NCBI RefSeq assembly: GCF_029887935.1
Contig: NZ_JARXRO010000020.1
Coordinates: 369,865 to 433,864 of the forward strand
Origin: Luteimonas kalidii
Lineage (GTDB): Bacteria > Pseudomonadota > Gammaproteobacteria > Xanthomonadales > Xanthomonadaceae
Direction of reading: 5' to 3'
DNA length: 64,000 nt
Below the pieces are notes generated by a model. The model had not been told where the DNA came from. It was given only the letters and a program-made list of their open reading frames with translations, and did not search any database. Position numbers and translations under genes: made by a program. The stretch's first letter is position 1. Every line of letters begins with the position of its first letter. Positions 8,665 to 16,810 of this stretch are shown here, one piece after another.

Positions 8665-9150
8665 TCAATCCCGGCAATACCCCTCGCCCGGCTTCACCGT
8701 CAGGCAGTCCTGCTTGCCGGCGAGGTACTTCAGGCCGGTGGCGTCGCCATCGGTGGGCACGGCGGTTTCCGCCACGCGGTCGCGCATGAAGCGCAGGCCT
8801 TCGGCGGTCACCGAGCCGTCGAACGTGCCGGAGTTGTCGAGATCCCACTGCATCTCCATGGTGACGCCGCCGCCCGGCTTCGCGGCCACCACCAGGTACA
8901 TGCCCTCCACACCGGTCCAGCGACCGAGGTAGTCGGCGTCCGCCATCGCGGTGTCGGCGGGCGGAGGCGGCGCGGTGGGCGCGGCGGGCGTGGTGCCGGT
9001 GTCCATGTCCTGACCGGCAGCTGCGGCGTCTGCCGGTGCCGGCGACAGGGCGGCAGTCGCTGCGTCGGGTCCGGACGCGTCCGCAGCGGGCTTTCGATCG
9101 GAACACGCGGCCAGCGCGACAACGGCAAGCACGAGGGCGAGAGTCTTCAC
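8665..9150 (-). CDS. Lipoprotein of unknown function
   Basis: 161 residues from a GTG at 9150 (CGGAG is well placed upstream), starting (M)KTLALVLAVVALAAC. LAAC is a clean lipobox, and the following SDRK makes outer-membrane sorting possible. A low-complexity Ala/Pro/Asp linker runs to about residue 70. The folded C-terminal part contains YLGRWTGVEGMYLVV, VTMEMQWDLDNSGTFDGSVT and KQDCLTVKPGEGYCRD, with a likely disulfide between the two cysteines near the end. The domain is not recognised. Confidence 0.78.
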   Translation of the reverse strand: MKTLALVLAVVALAACSDRKPAADASGPDAATAALSPAPADAAAAGQDMDTGTTPAAPTAPPPPADTAMADADYLGRWTGVEGMYLVVAAKPGGGVTMEMQWDLDNSGTFDGSVTAEGLRFMRDRVAETAVPTDGDATGLKYLAGKQDCLTVKPGEGYCRD

Positions 9151-9462
9151 GGGATCTCCGGAGCGGATGGGTCGACGACCCGGTTGCGCCACCCTACGAA
9201 CGAGGATGTTCATGCAGCGTCACTGTGTTCGAAGCCGTTCCATCGCGGATTCCCGCAGTGTCCATGGGACGAGGCGACGCTGGCGTATCGCTTCCGTGCC
9301 GCCTCATTTCAAGAAGAGCGCGAGGTGCGCTCAGGCGGCGCAGGCAGATGAATCCCGCACGGCGGCATCAAGCCGCTGGGTAGGTGTGCGGGCTTCGCCG
9401 CGTTCCGGTGTCGCGTCGCGCGGCGAACCGGAAGATCCCTGCCGCATCGGCGCGCCGACAAC
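9151..9462. other. Intergenic region without a recognised gene
   Basis: About 310 bases between two minus-strand genes. No ribosome-binding-site-supported frame, terminator or REP element was seen; the part next to 9150 should carry the lipoprotein promoter. Confidence 0.45.
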
Positions 9463-9675
9463 TCAGCCCTGCACGGGCTCGCGCAACGGCGTCGGAGCGG
9501 TGGGGTCCACGGGCTGATCCGGCACTGGATCGATCGGCGTGTCGGGGACCGGGTCGATGGGCGTGTCGGGAACGGGGTCGACCGGTGTGTCGGGCACAGG
9601 ATCGATCGGCGTATCGGGGACCGGATCGCGGGCGGGATGCGGGATCTGACCGGGGATGTCGCGAGGGTTCGGCAT
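9463..9675 (-). CDS. Small acidic proline-rich repeat protein
   Basis: 70 residues, MPNPRDIPGQIPHPARD followed by about five copies of a nonapeptide of the form DPVPDTPID, ending in DPTAPTPLREPVQG. The repeat is encoded by a 27-bp DNA repeat on the minus strand. There is no signal peptide or membrane segment, so it should be a disordered, acidic cytoplasmic protein. The ATG at 9675 has AGGA upstream. Repeat number probably varies between strains. Function unknown. Confidence 0.7.
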   Translation of the reverse strand: MPNPRDIPGQIPHPARDPVPDTPIDPVPDTPVDPVPDTPIDPVPDTPIDPVPDQPVDPTAPTPLREPVQG

Positions 9676-9954
9676 GGAGTGTCCTGGTCGTCGACGGCAC
9701 TGGAGGCTAGCCGGGTGCGCGGCAACGCAGGGTGATGCCTACGGCGCCCAGGCTTCACGCGCCAGCCGCGCACGTCAGCGCGGCAGGAACGGCGAGTGCG
9801 GGTCTGGCAGGAACAGCACGCGTGGCATGGCCTGCGTGGAGTGACGGCTCGGCGCGTTGACGAACACGATCAGGCCATCGCCCGATGGTCGGTACGCATG
9901 GACAGAGCCCGGGCGAGCCGCGTCGGGTGCGGGAGTCGCTCCCGGTGGACGGGC

Positions 9955-10308
9955 TCAGGCCCCCAGCAGTTCCACGTCGAACTTGAGCGTGGCGTTCGGC
10001 GGGATGACGCCACCGGCGCCGCGTGCGCCGTAGCCCAGGCTGGCCGGGATGATGAGGGTGCGCCGGCCGCCTTCCTTCATGCCCTGCACGCCTTCGTCCC
10101 AGCCCTGGATGACCATGCCCTCGCCCAGCGCGAACACGAAGGGCTCGGCGCGATCCCGGCTGGAATCGAACTTCGCGCCCTGCTCGCCGCCGTCGAACAG
10201 CCAGCCGGTGTAATGCACGACCACGTTGCGTCCGGGCCTGGCTTCGGCGCCGGTGCCGACGACGGTGTCCTCGAACTGCAGGCCGGAGGCGGTGGTGGTA
10301 AAGGGCAT
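9955..10308 (-). CDS. FKBP-type peptidyl-prolyl cis-trans isomerase
   Basis: 117 residues, a single FKBP domain without signal peptide, so cytoplasmic. Visible landmarks are VVVHYTGWLFDGGEQGAKFD (strand with the active-site Y and the FD pair), FVFALGEGMVIQGWDEGVQG (V-I-x-G-W-D/E), EGGRRTLIIPASLGYGARGA, and the closing PPNATLKFDVELLG. All the usual pocket residues (Y, F, D, V-I, W, Y, F) appear to be present. It catalyses X-Pro isomerisation as a folding aid. It stands alone. Confidence 0.93.
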   Translation of the reverse strand: MPFTTTASGLQFEDTVVGTGAEARPGRNVVVHYTGWLFDGGEQGAKFDSSRDRAEPFVFALGEGMVIQGWDEGVQGMKEGGRRTLIIPASLGYGARGAGGVIPPNATLKFDVELLGA

Positions 10309-10541
10309 GCAGGGATCCTCGTGCGGATGGAGTGCGTGGCCGCGCAGTGTACCGCCCGCGGCCGATCAGACTTCAACGTTCGGGCGGGCAAGCGTCGCGC
10401 GCTTTCGAGCCGCACGGCCCGATCGTCAAGACGCTCAATCGGGCAGAGCGCAGGGCGCGCAGGCAAGACGGTCCCCGTCGGCCAATCGGTGCGACAGAAG
10501 CAAGAGCGCCGATCTGTCGTCCCGGGTCCACGACCAGCGCG

Positions 10542-11483
10542 TCAGAACAGATGTCCAAGATCGTCGGCGAAACGGAACCCCGACAGCAGCCAGCCGCCAT
10601 CGCCCCGGTACCAGACGAACTGCCAGTTCATGGCGTAACGCTCCCTGCGCTGGAGGAACATCAGCCGCATCACGCTGTCGCCGATGGTGTCGTTGCGCAA
10701 CAGCTCGTAGTCGAGCACCTTGCCGTAGCGGCCATCCGCCATCGGCATGCTCTCCTCGAGCTTGTCGATCAGCGGGTCCAACTGGTCCGGGTCGATCACC
10801 GAATGCGCCACCAGGAGGTCCAGTGCCCCCCGCACGTCCCCGCCGACGGACTGCATCACGCGGTCGCTGAGCGCCACGGCCTCGTCCGCGGACGGGATCG
10901 GGCGGGCGGCGACGGGGGTGGCGTGCGTGGCGGTCCGGGCATGCTTCGGTTCCTGGCGGCCAGCCAGGAGCTCGTTCAGCGCGGCCGCGTAAATCTCGTA
11001 CGCGGCGTCCCGCTCGGGCAAGGGCTGGCTCGCCAGGCCCGCCGCACGATTGGCGGCATGCGAGGCGCGCCGGAAGCGCTGGCCGAGCCCGGTACCGTAG
11101 AACGTGACGAGCGCCTCCATGTCCTCGTCGCTCAGTGTCGCGGCGAGCGTCTGCGTAAACGCATCGATGGCGGGTGCCCGCGAGTAAGCGCACCCCGTGG
11201 CCAGCATGTCGAGGTACAGGTTCCTGGCCTTGGGCCAGTCCTCGTCTCCGGGCACGATGCCGCCGAACATCTCGGGAGATTTCGCGACCAGCACCGCGAC
11301 GTCTTCGTCGCGCGCCTTCTCACGGCAGACCGCCAGGCCCTCCTCGAATGCCTGGTCGTACTCCATGGCCGCGGTGAGCCGCTCCGCGCGGGCGAGAGTC
11401 GTCGGCGATGGCTCCTGCGCGATGATCGCACCGGGCAGAAGGGCGACTCCCAACAGCAGGGGAAGAATCCGGATACGCGTCAT
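10542..11483 (-). CDS. Exported protein with DUF2059-like segment
   Basis: 313 residues. A signal peptide (MTRIRILPLLLGVALLPGAI, cleavage after IIAQ) is preceded by GAGGAG. The mature protein is helical. Around residue 110 it contains LSDEDMEALVTFYGTGLGQRF, which resembles the DUF2059 pattern of an F/Y-x-[ST]-x-x-G-Q helix found in exported proteobacterial proteins. The C-terminal third (YAMNWQFVWYRGDGGWLLSGF) looks like a small NTF2-like beta region that reports residual transport or binding of a ligand; this last reading is inference. Function unknown. Confidence 0.72.
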   Translation of the reverse strand: MTRIRILPLLLGVALLPGAIIAQEPSPTTLARAERLTAAMEYDQAFEEGLAVCREKARDEDVAVLVAKSPEMFGGIVPGDEDWPKARNLYLDMLATGCAYSRAPAIDAFTQTLAATLSDEDMEALVTFYGTGLGQRFRRASHAANRAAGLASQPLPERDAAYEIYAAALNELLAGRQEPKHARTATHATPVAARPIPSADEAVALSDRVMQSVGGDVRGALDLLVAHSVIDPDQLDPLIDKLEESMPMADGRYGKVLDYELLRNDTIGDSVMRLMFLQRRERYAMNWQFVWYRGDGGWLLSGFRFADDLGHLF

Positions 11484-11742
11484 TGGTCTCCTCGACAGTT
11501 CTCCAAACACCACGTCCAATCGGGCGCGGCGCAAAGGGACGACAGCCGTGCGCTGAACCGCCGTGCGGACAGGCGGAGCTCGAGCTCGATGCCGGCCGTG
11601 GCCGCATCGAGTCTGCGCTCCTCTCTTTCCATGGCGTCCCCGGGCCTGACGGGGGAAGCTTACACTCTGGCTGAGCTGTCGCCGGCGGACTGCCCGTGCG
11701 GGATCTGGCCGCCCCGACAGGCGATCCTGCGCAGTGCTCACA

Positions 11743-12078
11743 CTACTTCTGCGACGCCCCGAGTTCGGTCGACAGGTACTCGCTCAGCTCCCGGATGTTC
11801 CTGGCGAACTCGGCCTCCAGGTCGATCCCGCATTTGTGCGCGAGCACCAGGATCGACCAGAGACAGTCCGAGAGTTCATGGCCGAGCTTCGCTTGCCAGT
11901 CGTCGATCGTGCGGACACCGGCGCGGGCCTGGATCAGTTTCGCCAGGTCGCCCACGTCACCTACGAAGCCGAGCGCCAGTTCTTCCGTGGTCCAGACGCG
12001 TCCGTGGCGCCTGATCTCGAGTCGTTCGTAGAGCGCGTTGAGATCAAGTGCCGATTGCTGGAGGTCACCGAGTTTCAT
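11743..12078 (-). CDS. MazG-like nucleotide pyrophosphohydrolase domain protein
   Basis: 111 residues, all alpha, starting MKLGDLQQSALDLNALYERL. It carries TTEELALGFVGDVGDLAKLI and HELSDCLWSILVLAHKCGID, matching the two metal-binding helices of all-alpha NTP pyrophosphohydrolases (E-E-x-x-E ... E-x-x-D). The first motif is degenerate: aspartates stand where glutamates are usual. If active it would hydrolyse (d)NTPs to the monophosphate. An in-frame ATG at 12105 would add nine residues. Neither start has a strong ribosome site. Confidence 0.75.
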   Translation of the reverse strand: MKLGDLQQSALDLNALYERLEIRRHGRVWTTEELALGFVGDVGDLAKLIQARAGVRTIDDWQAKLGHELSDCLWSILVLAHKCGIDLEAEFARNIRELSEYLSTELGASQK

Positions 12079-12127
12079 ATGGGTCTCGCTGGATTCAGAT
12101 TGCATGGAGTGCGGTAGCCTGCATCCG

Positions 12128-12436
12128 TCACTTCCGCCGTCGCCGCGTGCGCGCCCGCCATGCCCAGGCCGCCAGCACGCTGAACCCGAAGAGCACGAGG
12201 AGTGCGAACGCGACAGCGGGCAGGGAGGGTCCGAAGGACCACGTGATCGAACGGCAGACGGCCAGTGGGTCGTTCCGGAACGCGTGGCAGGGGGATCCCG
12301 GGCCAGCGGACATCCACCATGCGATGGCCGCATACGCTAGAGACAGCGTGGCGACGAGCACAACGAAGACGGGAATGGCCAGGCGCAGCAGGGGGCTCAA
12401 CCCTCTCGGTGCATCCATGCCTGCCGGACCGTTCAA
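12128..12436 (-). CDS. Small membrane protein, coupled to upstream secreted protein
   Basis: 102 residues with two membrane helices (about 17-40 and 72-95). Between them is a loop of roughly 30 residues holding two cysteines (GSPCHAFRNDPLAVCRSIT), probably periplasmic with a disulfide. The tail is very basic (RARTRRRRK), which puts the C-terminus in the cytoplasm. The ATG at 12436 overlaps the stop of the preceding gene by four bases, so the two are translationally coupled. No family recognised. Confidence 0.7.
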   Translation of the reverse strand: MNGPAGMDAPRGLSPLLRLAIPVFVVLVATLSLAYAAIAWWMSAGPGSPCHAFRNDPLAVCRSITWSFGPSLPAVAFALLVLFGFSVLAAWAWRARTRRRRK

Positions 12437-13164
12437 CGCGTGGGAACAGCGGGATGCACCGCAGGACGGTAGGCATCATGTGCTGACGCACGCCCGGTCC
12501 AGGCGGGAAGCGGAATCCCGCGCGCCTGCATCACGCCGCTGCGCACGGCCTCGTACACGTGCTCCAGCAGGATTCCCTGCGAGCACCAGACCTTGCCGTG
12601 CGCGATGCGCCAATGCGGCATCTCACCGGCCCGGTAGCTGGCGAGCATGTGCTCGGACAGTTCCGATTCGAGTGCCACCTCCTGCCTGAAGCTGAGCGTC
12701 CTCAGCTGCGGCGAGGGCTTGCCGGCAGGGTCGAAGCGGATGTCGCCGCACGAGGCCCACTGGCCGTCGACCGCCCGGTGGACCGGAATCGCCTGGTACT
12801 TGTGGAGCCACGGGCCCTCTTCGGACAGCGCCACGAACAGCAGCGCGCTACCGAAGCGCGCGAATGGCGGGAAGCCGTAATGATCAGCCACGTTGAACTC
12901 GACCAGTTCCCCGGGGAACGCCCCGGCGATCGGCTCCAGGACACGGTAGCGTGCGGTGTAGAGCGAATCCATGGTGATGCAGTCCGGCTCGCCGCTCTGC
13001 TTGGACGCCTGCTCGCAGGGATCGGGTGCCTCCTCGATGGAGAGGCGTTCGCCTACGAACACGAAGGTCTCGACCGGTTGCGGTTCAGCGGCTGCAGCAG
13101 GCTGCGGGCCACAGAGCACGCCGACCGACCAGGCCAGAGCCGCACATGTGCGATGGATGCGCAT
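12433..13164 (-). CDS. Secreted protein of unknown function
   Basis: 243 residues with a signal peptide (MRIHRTCAALAWSVGVLCG, cleavage near AAAAEP). GGGGAG lies upstream of the ATG at 13164. The mature part contains ETFVFVGERLSIEEAPDPCE, YTARYRVLEPIAGAFPGELV and FNVADHYGFPPFARFGSALL. This strand-rich pattern resembles proteins that take up an OB- or barrel-like fold in the periplasm; that is a guess. Four or more cysteines may pair. It is followed without a gap by the small membrane protein at 12128-12436, suggesting a two-protein unit. Confidence 0.72.
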   Translation of the reverse strand: MRIHRTCAALAWSVGVLCGPQPAAAAEPQPVETFVFVGERLSIEEAPDPCEQASKQSGEPDCITMDSLYTARYRVLEPIAGAFPGELVEFNVADHYGFPPFARFGSALLFVALSEEGPWLHKYQAIPVHRAVDGQWASCGDIRFDPAGKPSPQLRTLSFRQEVALESELSEHMLASYRAGEMPHWRIAHGKVWCSQGILLEHVYEAVRSGVMQARGIPLPAWTGRASAHDAYRPAVHPAVPTR

Positions 13165-13278
13165 CCCTACGAACTCCCCTTCATCTGCAATCGGAATCCC
13201 GCTCCCGGTTGACGGCACGGAGGCCGGTCCCGGACTCCGGAACCCGACTCCTCTGTCTCGGCAGCGCGGACCCGGAAC

Positions 13279-14283
13279 TCAGGCTGTGGACGCCTCCGGC
13301 CGTCGCCATTCTGCCGGACGTGGCTCCCATTCGCCTTCGCCCAGTACCGCCTCGACCAGGTGGACCAGCGGAAACCCGAGTTCGGTCTCCGCGCCCTGGC
13401 CGGCATCCTCCCAGCGGGCTGCGAGCACGAACGCACGGAACGCGGATTCATCCTGCTTCGCTGCCAGGCGGGTGATGGTGGCGGCCAGGTCGTAGGCCAG
13501 CTCCTCGCCATCGCCGACCCGGAACGCCTTGCCGGACCAGAACGCCTGGATGCGCTCGCGGTTCCACCAGCCAAGGTGGCGGGCATGCATCTCGGCGGGG
13601 CTGTACAGGCGCAGGCGGGGGTCGGCCATCCGGGGCAGGAGGGCCTGCTCGACATTGACCGCAATGCCTTCGTTGAGCCACACCGGCAGCGGCAGGTGGG
13701 TGAGCAGCGCGTGGGTGAGTTCGTGCACGACGACCGGCTCGAGGTCGTCCAGGCCATCGTGCCAGCTGGCGAAGTGGCCGTAGCCATCATTGATGAACAC
13801 ACCGCTGGACGGCGCGTGGTCGCCGCCTGCCGGACTGTAGTGGTCCAGGTAGTCGTAGTAGGTCTCGCGCGAGGCGAACACCATGACGACATAGGGGCCG
13901 TGTCCGCCGTCGCATGCGAGCGGCCCCAGCCGCGTGCGGATGGCCCGCAGCGCCTGTTCGCACCTGTCCAGGACCAGCGTCGCCGTGCGCCCGGGCAGCG
14001 AAGACAGGAGCAGGAAATTCGCGGCGGCCTGTCGCACGTACTCGCCGTCGGGCAGCGCCGTGCCCAGCGCGTCCAGCCACTGTCGGGCCGCAGCGGTGAA
14101 GTAGCGGTCGAGCACTGCATTGTCGGCCTGCCTGACAGTGGCACTCATCGCCTCCCACGCGGGAATCGGGAACCGGGTGCCGGCACGCCAGTGCATGGCA
14201 ACGTCGACACGTTCGGCCTCAGGCGCCTCCATACGTGCGCGCGGAGCCGGTGCCTTGGGCTTGCCGAAGATCCAACCCAGCAT
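13279..14283 (-). CDS. Gluzincin-type metallopeptidase (HEXXH...E), cytoplasmic
   Basis: 334 residues, starting MLGWIFGKPKAPAP, without signal peptide. The zinc site is clear: VVVHELTHALLTHLP (H187-E188-x-x-H191), followed after 13 residues by a glutamate in VWLNEGIAVNVE (E205). That spacing and the NEGIA context fit the peptidase MA/DUF1570-like clan. The N-terminal 150 residues include a helical region with AAANFLLLSSLPGR and a strand YVVMVFASRETYYDYLD. The substrate is unknown. It is upstream and co-directional with the secreted/membrane pair, separated by about 115 bases. Confidence 0.85.
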   Translation of the reverse strand: MLGWIFGKPKAPAPRARMEAPEAERVDVAMHWRAGTRFPIPAWEAMSATVRQADNAVLDRYFTAAARQWLDALGTALPDGEYVRQAAANFLLLSSLPGRTATLVLDRCEQALRAIRTRLGPLACDGGHGPYVVMVFASRETYYDYLDHYSPAGGDHAPSSGVFINDGYGHFASWHDGLDDLEPVVVHELTHALLTHLPLPVWLNEGIAVNVEQALLPRMADPRLRLYSPAEMHARHLGWWNRERIQAFWSGKAFRVGDGEELAYDLAATITRLAAKQDESAFRAFVLAARWEDAGQGAETELGFPLVHLVEAVLGEGEWEPRPAEWRRPEASTA

Positions 14284-14419
14284 GCGTCACGTGCCTCCCT
14301 GCATCACGGACCGGGGCGCGAGCGCGCGCCCGGCGCTTCCCGAACGATGAACCTGACCCCGTCCGGCCTGCCTCCGCCGACGAGCGTCCGTGGCGTGCAC
14401 CTGGCCGCGTCCGTCACGC

Positions 14420-14731
14420 TCAGACACTGCCCTCGCGCTCGACGACCAGGATCCTGGCCTCGCCGACGGGATGGGCGACATGCTCCGTTCCGACCGCGGC
14501 ATAGAACACGTCGCCCGTCTCGAGGAGGGTGCTGTGCTCCACCCCGGCCTCGCGATAGCGCATCTCCACCCGGCCATCGAGGACGGCGAACACCTCCTCG
14601 CCGTCGTTGACGTGCCACTTGTAGGGCGCGTCGGTCCAGTGCAGGCGCGTGGTGATGCCGCCCATGTTGGCGATGTCGGTGGCGCCCCAGGGGCGGTCCG
14701 CCTTGAAGGTGCTGCCGCGGAAGATCTTCAT
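14420..14731 (-). CDS. Cupin-domain protein
   Basis: 103 residues forming one small beta barrel: ITTRLHWTDAPYKWHVNDGE (first cupin motif, with a histidine and downstream glutamate), EEVFAVLDGRVEMRYREAGV, LLETGDVFYAAVGTEHVAHP (second motif with the final H). The metal-binding set appears to be H, E and H. It starts MKIFRGSTFKADRPWGA. Such short cupins may bind a metal and a small acid; no specific substrate can be assigned. Confidence 0.87.
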   Translation of the reverse strand: MKIFRGSTFKADRPWGATDIANMGGITTRLHWTDAPYKWHVNDGEEVFAVLDGRVEMRYREAGVEHSTLLETGDVFYAAVGTEHVAHPVGEARILVVEREGSV

Positions 14732-14801
14732 GCAGGATCCAATCGCCGGTGGAAGTGCGCCGGGGAAGGGTATCGCACCCCGTGACGGCATGTTCTGGAG
14801 G

Positions 14802-16007
14802 TCAAGGCGTGCCCGGGCGCAGCGACTGCGCGTGCGCCCACAGCGCTTCGAAGATCGCCACGTAGGCTTCGACCGAATCCTCTCCGGAGGTGTTGGTGAA
14901 CACGATCACGCCGGTGTCCAGCGCGGGGCTGGCGAGCATCTCGGTGCGCAGCCCCGGGTCGCCGCCGCCGTGGCCGACGAAGCGGGTGTTGAACTTGGTC
15001 TGCCAGAACAGGCCGGAGTTCTTCTCGGCCACGTCCACGTTGTCGGGTTTGCGGTTGGCGGTGAACTGCAGCCGCGTCATCTCGAGCACCGATTCGCGCG
15101 ACAGCACGCGGGTACCTTCGTACTCGCCGCCCTGCAGCAGGGCGATGAAGAACTTCGACAGGTCGTCGACCGACGTGCGCAGCCCGCCGTCGGGCCAGGT
15201 CACCAGGCCGTAGGGCTGGATCGGCAGCTGCATGCCGTCCTGCGAGACGTAGAGCGTGGCGTGGTCGTCCATCGGCGCATCGGCCATGAACCAGCGCGTG
15301 CGGGCCATGCCCAGCGGCACGAAGAAGTGTTCGCGCGTGTAGGCGTCGAGCGACTGCCCGGTGGCGCGTTCCACCGCGTGCCCGGCCAGCGCCGCGCCGA
15401 TGTTGGAGTATTCGCGATGCGTGCCGGGCGCCACTTCGAGGAAGTTCGCGTCCGCGTAGTCGCCGCCGCCGGGGGTGAAGTAGCCGGCCAGGAACCCGCC
15501 CAGCGGCTGCGGCGCATCGCGGCCAAAGTGGTAGCCGCGTGAATACACCGCCCAGCGGTCGGTGATGCCGGACGTATGCGTGGCCAGGTGACGCAGGGTG
15601 ATGGGCGGGCCGGGCCGGTGCGGGTTGCGCACCGGGAACGGCACCGCCCGCTGGATGTCGGCATCCAGCGACAGCTGGCCCTGCTCGACCGCGCGCATCA
15701 TCGCGGCGCCGGTGATGGTCTTGCTGATCGAGGCGATGTTCATCACCGTCTCCGGGGTGAACGGCGTGCCCGCCTCGCGATTGGCGTGGCCGTAGCCGGC
15801 GCGCCAGGCCACCCTGCCGTCAACGATGATCGCCGCCGCCATGCCGACGATCCCGCCCTGCGCCATCTGCTGCCGGATGCGCGCGTCGATCGATGCGCCC
15901 GCAGGCACGGGGGCGTCGGATGGTGGCGCCTGCGCGAAAACGCACGGCGGCGCCAGCGCCAGGAGGCATGCGAGCGTCATGGCCAGGGCCAGGCGGCGGT
16001 TCGGCAT
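14802..16007 (-). CDS. Serine hydrolase, class C beta-lactamase family, exported
   Basis: 401 residues with signal peptide MPNRRLALAMTLACLLALAP (cleavage after FAQ). The penicillin-binding-protein fold is evident: VMNIASISKTITG gives S93-x-x-K96, HREYSNIGAALAG gives the Y-x-N motif, and FVGHGGGDPG gives H-x-G in place of the K-T-G box, as in esterases of this family (EstB, AmpH-like). LATHTSGI is also typical. It probably acts in the periplasm as an esterase, D-aminopeptidase or peptidoglycan-processing enzyme rather than as a true beta-lactamase. Confidence 0.9.
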   Translation of the reverse strand: MPNRRLALAMTLACLLALAPPCVFAQAPPSDAPVPAGASIDARIRQQMAQGGIVGMAAAIIVDGRVAWRAGYGHANREAGTPFTPETVMNIASISKTITGAAMMRAVEQGQLSLDADIQRAVPFPVRNPHRPGPPITLRHLATHTSGITDRWAVYSRGYHFGRDAPQPLGGFLAGYFTPGGGDYADANFLEVAPGTHREYSNIGAALAGHAVERATGQSLDAYTREHFFVPLGMARTRWFMADAPMDDHATLYVSQDGMQLPIQPYGLVTWPDGGLRTSVDDLSKFFIALLQGGEYEGTRVLSRESVLEMTRLQFTANRKPDNVDVAEKNSGLFWQTKFNTRFVGHGGGDPGLRTEMLASPALDTGVIVFTNTSGEDSVEAYVAIFEALWAHAQSLRPGTP

Positions 16008-16218
16008 CAGCAATTCCCGACAGGAAGCCACGACGGCCCGGGCCGGATCATGCGCCGCCCGCCTTGCGGATGTCGATGGGGCGGCGGCGACGAAGTTCGC
16101 CCGACGGCTTGCGTTCGGCTTCAGGACAAGCGATCCGAAGTCCATGACCGCAGGGATCGAGAAGTACAGCGCCACGCCGAACGTCATACCTGCCTGCGAG
16201 CACCCGTCGCGTTTGCGT

Positions 16219-16599
16219 CTATCCCAGAAAGATCGCGATCGGCATCGCGATATAGCCGAGAGCAGCCAGCAGCCATGGACCGAGCCGCCAGGACCGGAAG
16301 CGCGCGCCGAAGTCGCCTTTCCGCCATCGGTACACCTGCCTGATCGCCAGCCAGATCTGCAGCACTGCCGCCACCGGGTAGGTGGTCGTCCAGAGGAGCG
16401 CGGGCATCATGCCGGGGCCGAAATGATCCGCGTGAGCGGCGAACCAGGGACCGCAGGCCAGCCACGCAAGCCCCAGTACGGGCACCAGGATGCCCGGCAG
16501 GCCCTGCTGCACCGGTTCGGCTGGACCCTCGGGCATCGATGGGACAGGTGCCGATTCGCCTGCCGGTGGCGGCGAGCCCGGCCACCAGGGGTCCTGCAT
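16219..16599 (-). CDS. Membrane protein of unknown function
   Basis: 126 residues. A proline-rich cytoplasmic head (MQDPWWPGSPPPAGESAP) is followed by three probable membrane helices (about 36-54, 66-86 and 105-124). The start at 16599 has a good GGGAG site. It lies between a minus-strand serine hydrolase and a plus-strand hydrolase. No family recognised. Confidence 0.68.
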   Translation of the reverse strand: MQDPWWPGSPPPAGESAPVPSMPEGPAEPVQQGLPGILVPVLGLAWLACGPWFAAHADHFGPGMMPALLWTTTYPVAAVLQIWLAIRQVYRWRKGDFGARFRSWRLGPWLLAALGYIAMPIAIFLG

Positions 16600-16810
16600 C
16601 GGTCGTCTCCCGCTTTGCGCCGGTCGACGCCACTGTGCACGAGGCGGGTCGGTCTCCGCCACTGCTGCAGTTCGTCCGTCACTGGCTCGCGCGTCATTGG
16701 TGTAACCGGGAAGCTTCCGCGAGCGAATACAGAGCCATGGTCGCGCGGCTGACCTGTCCAGGTGCTGCGTTCCCCACACGATCGACATCGGCTCGAGCGA
16801 GGACTTGTTC

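Noticed and set aside
14802..16007. True beta-lactamase resistance gene
   Set aside because: The K-T-G box is replaced by H-x-G and the protein fits the broader serine-hydrolase/esterase family.
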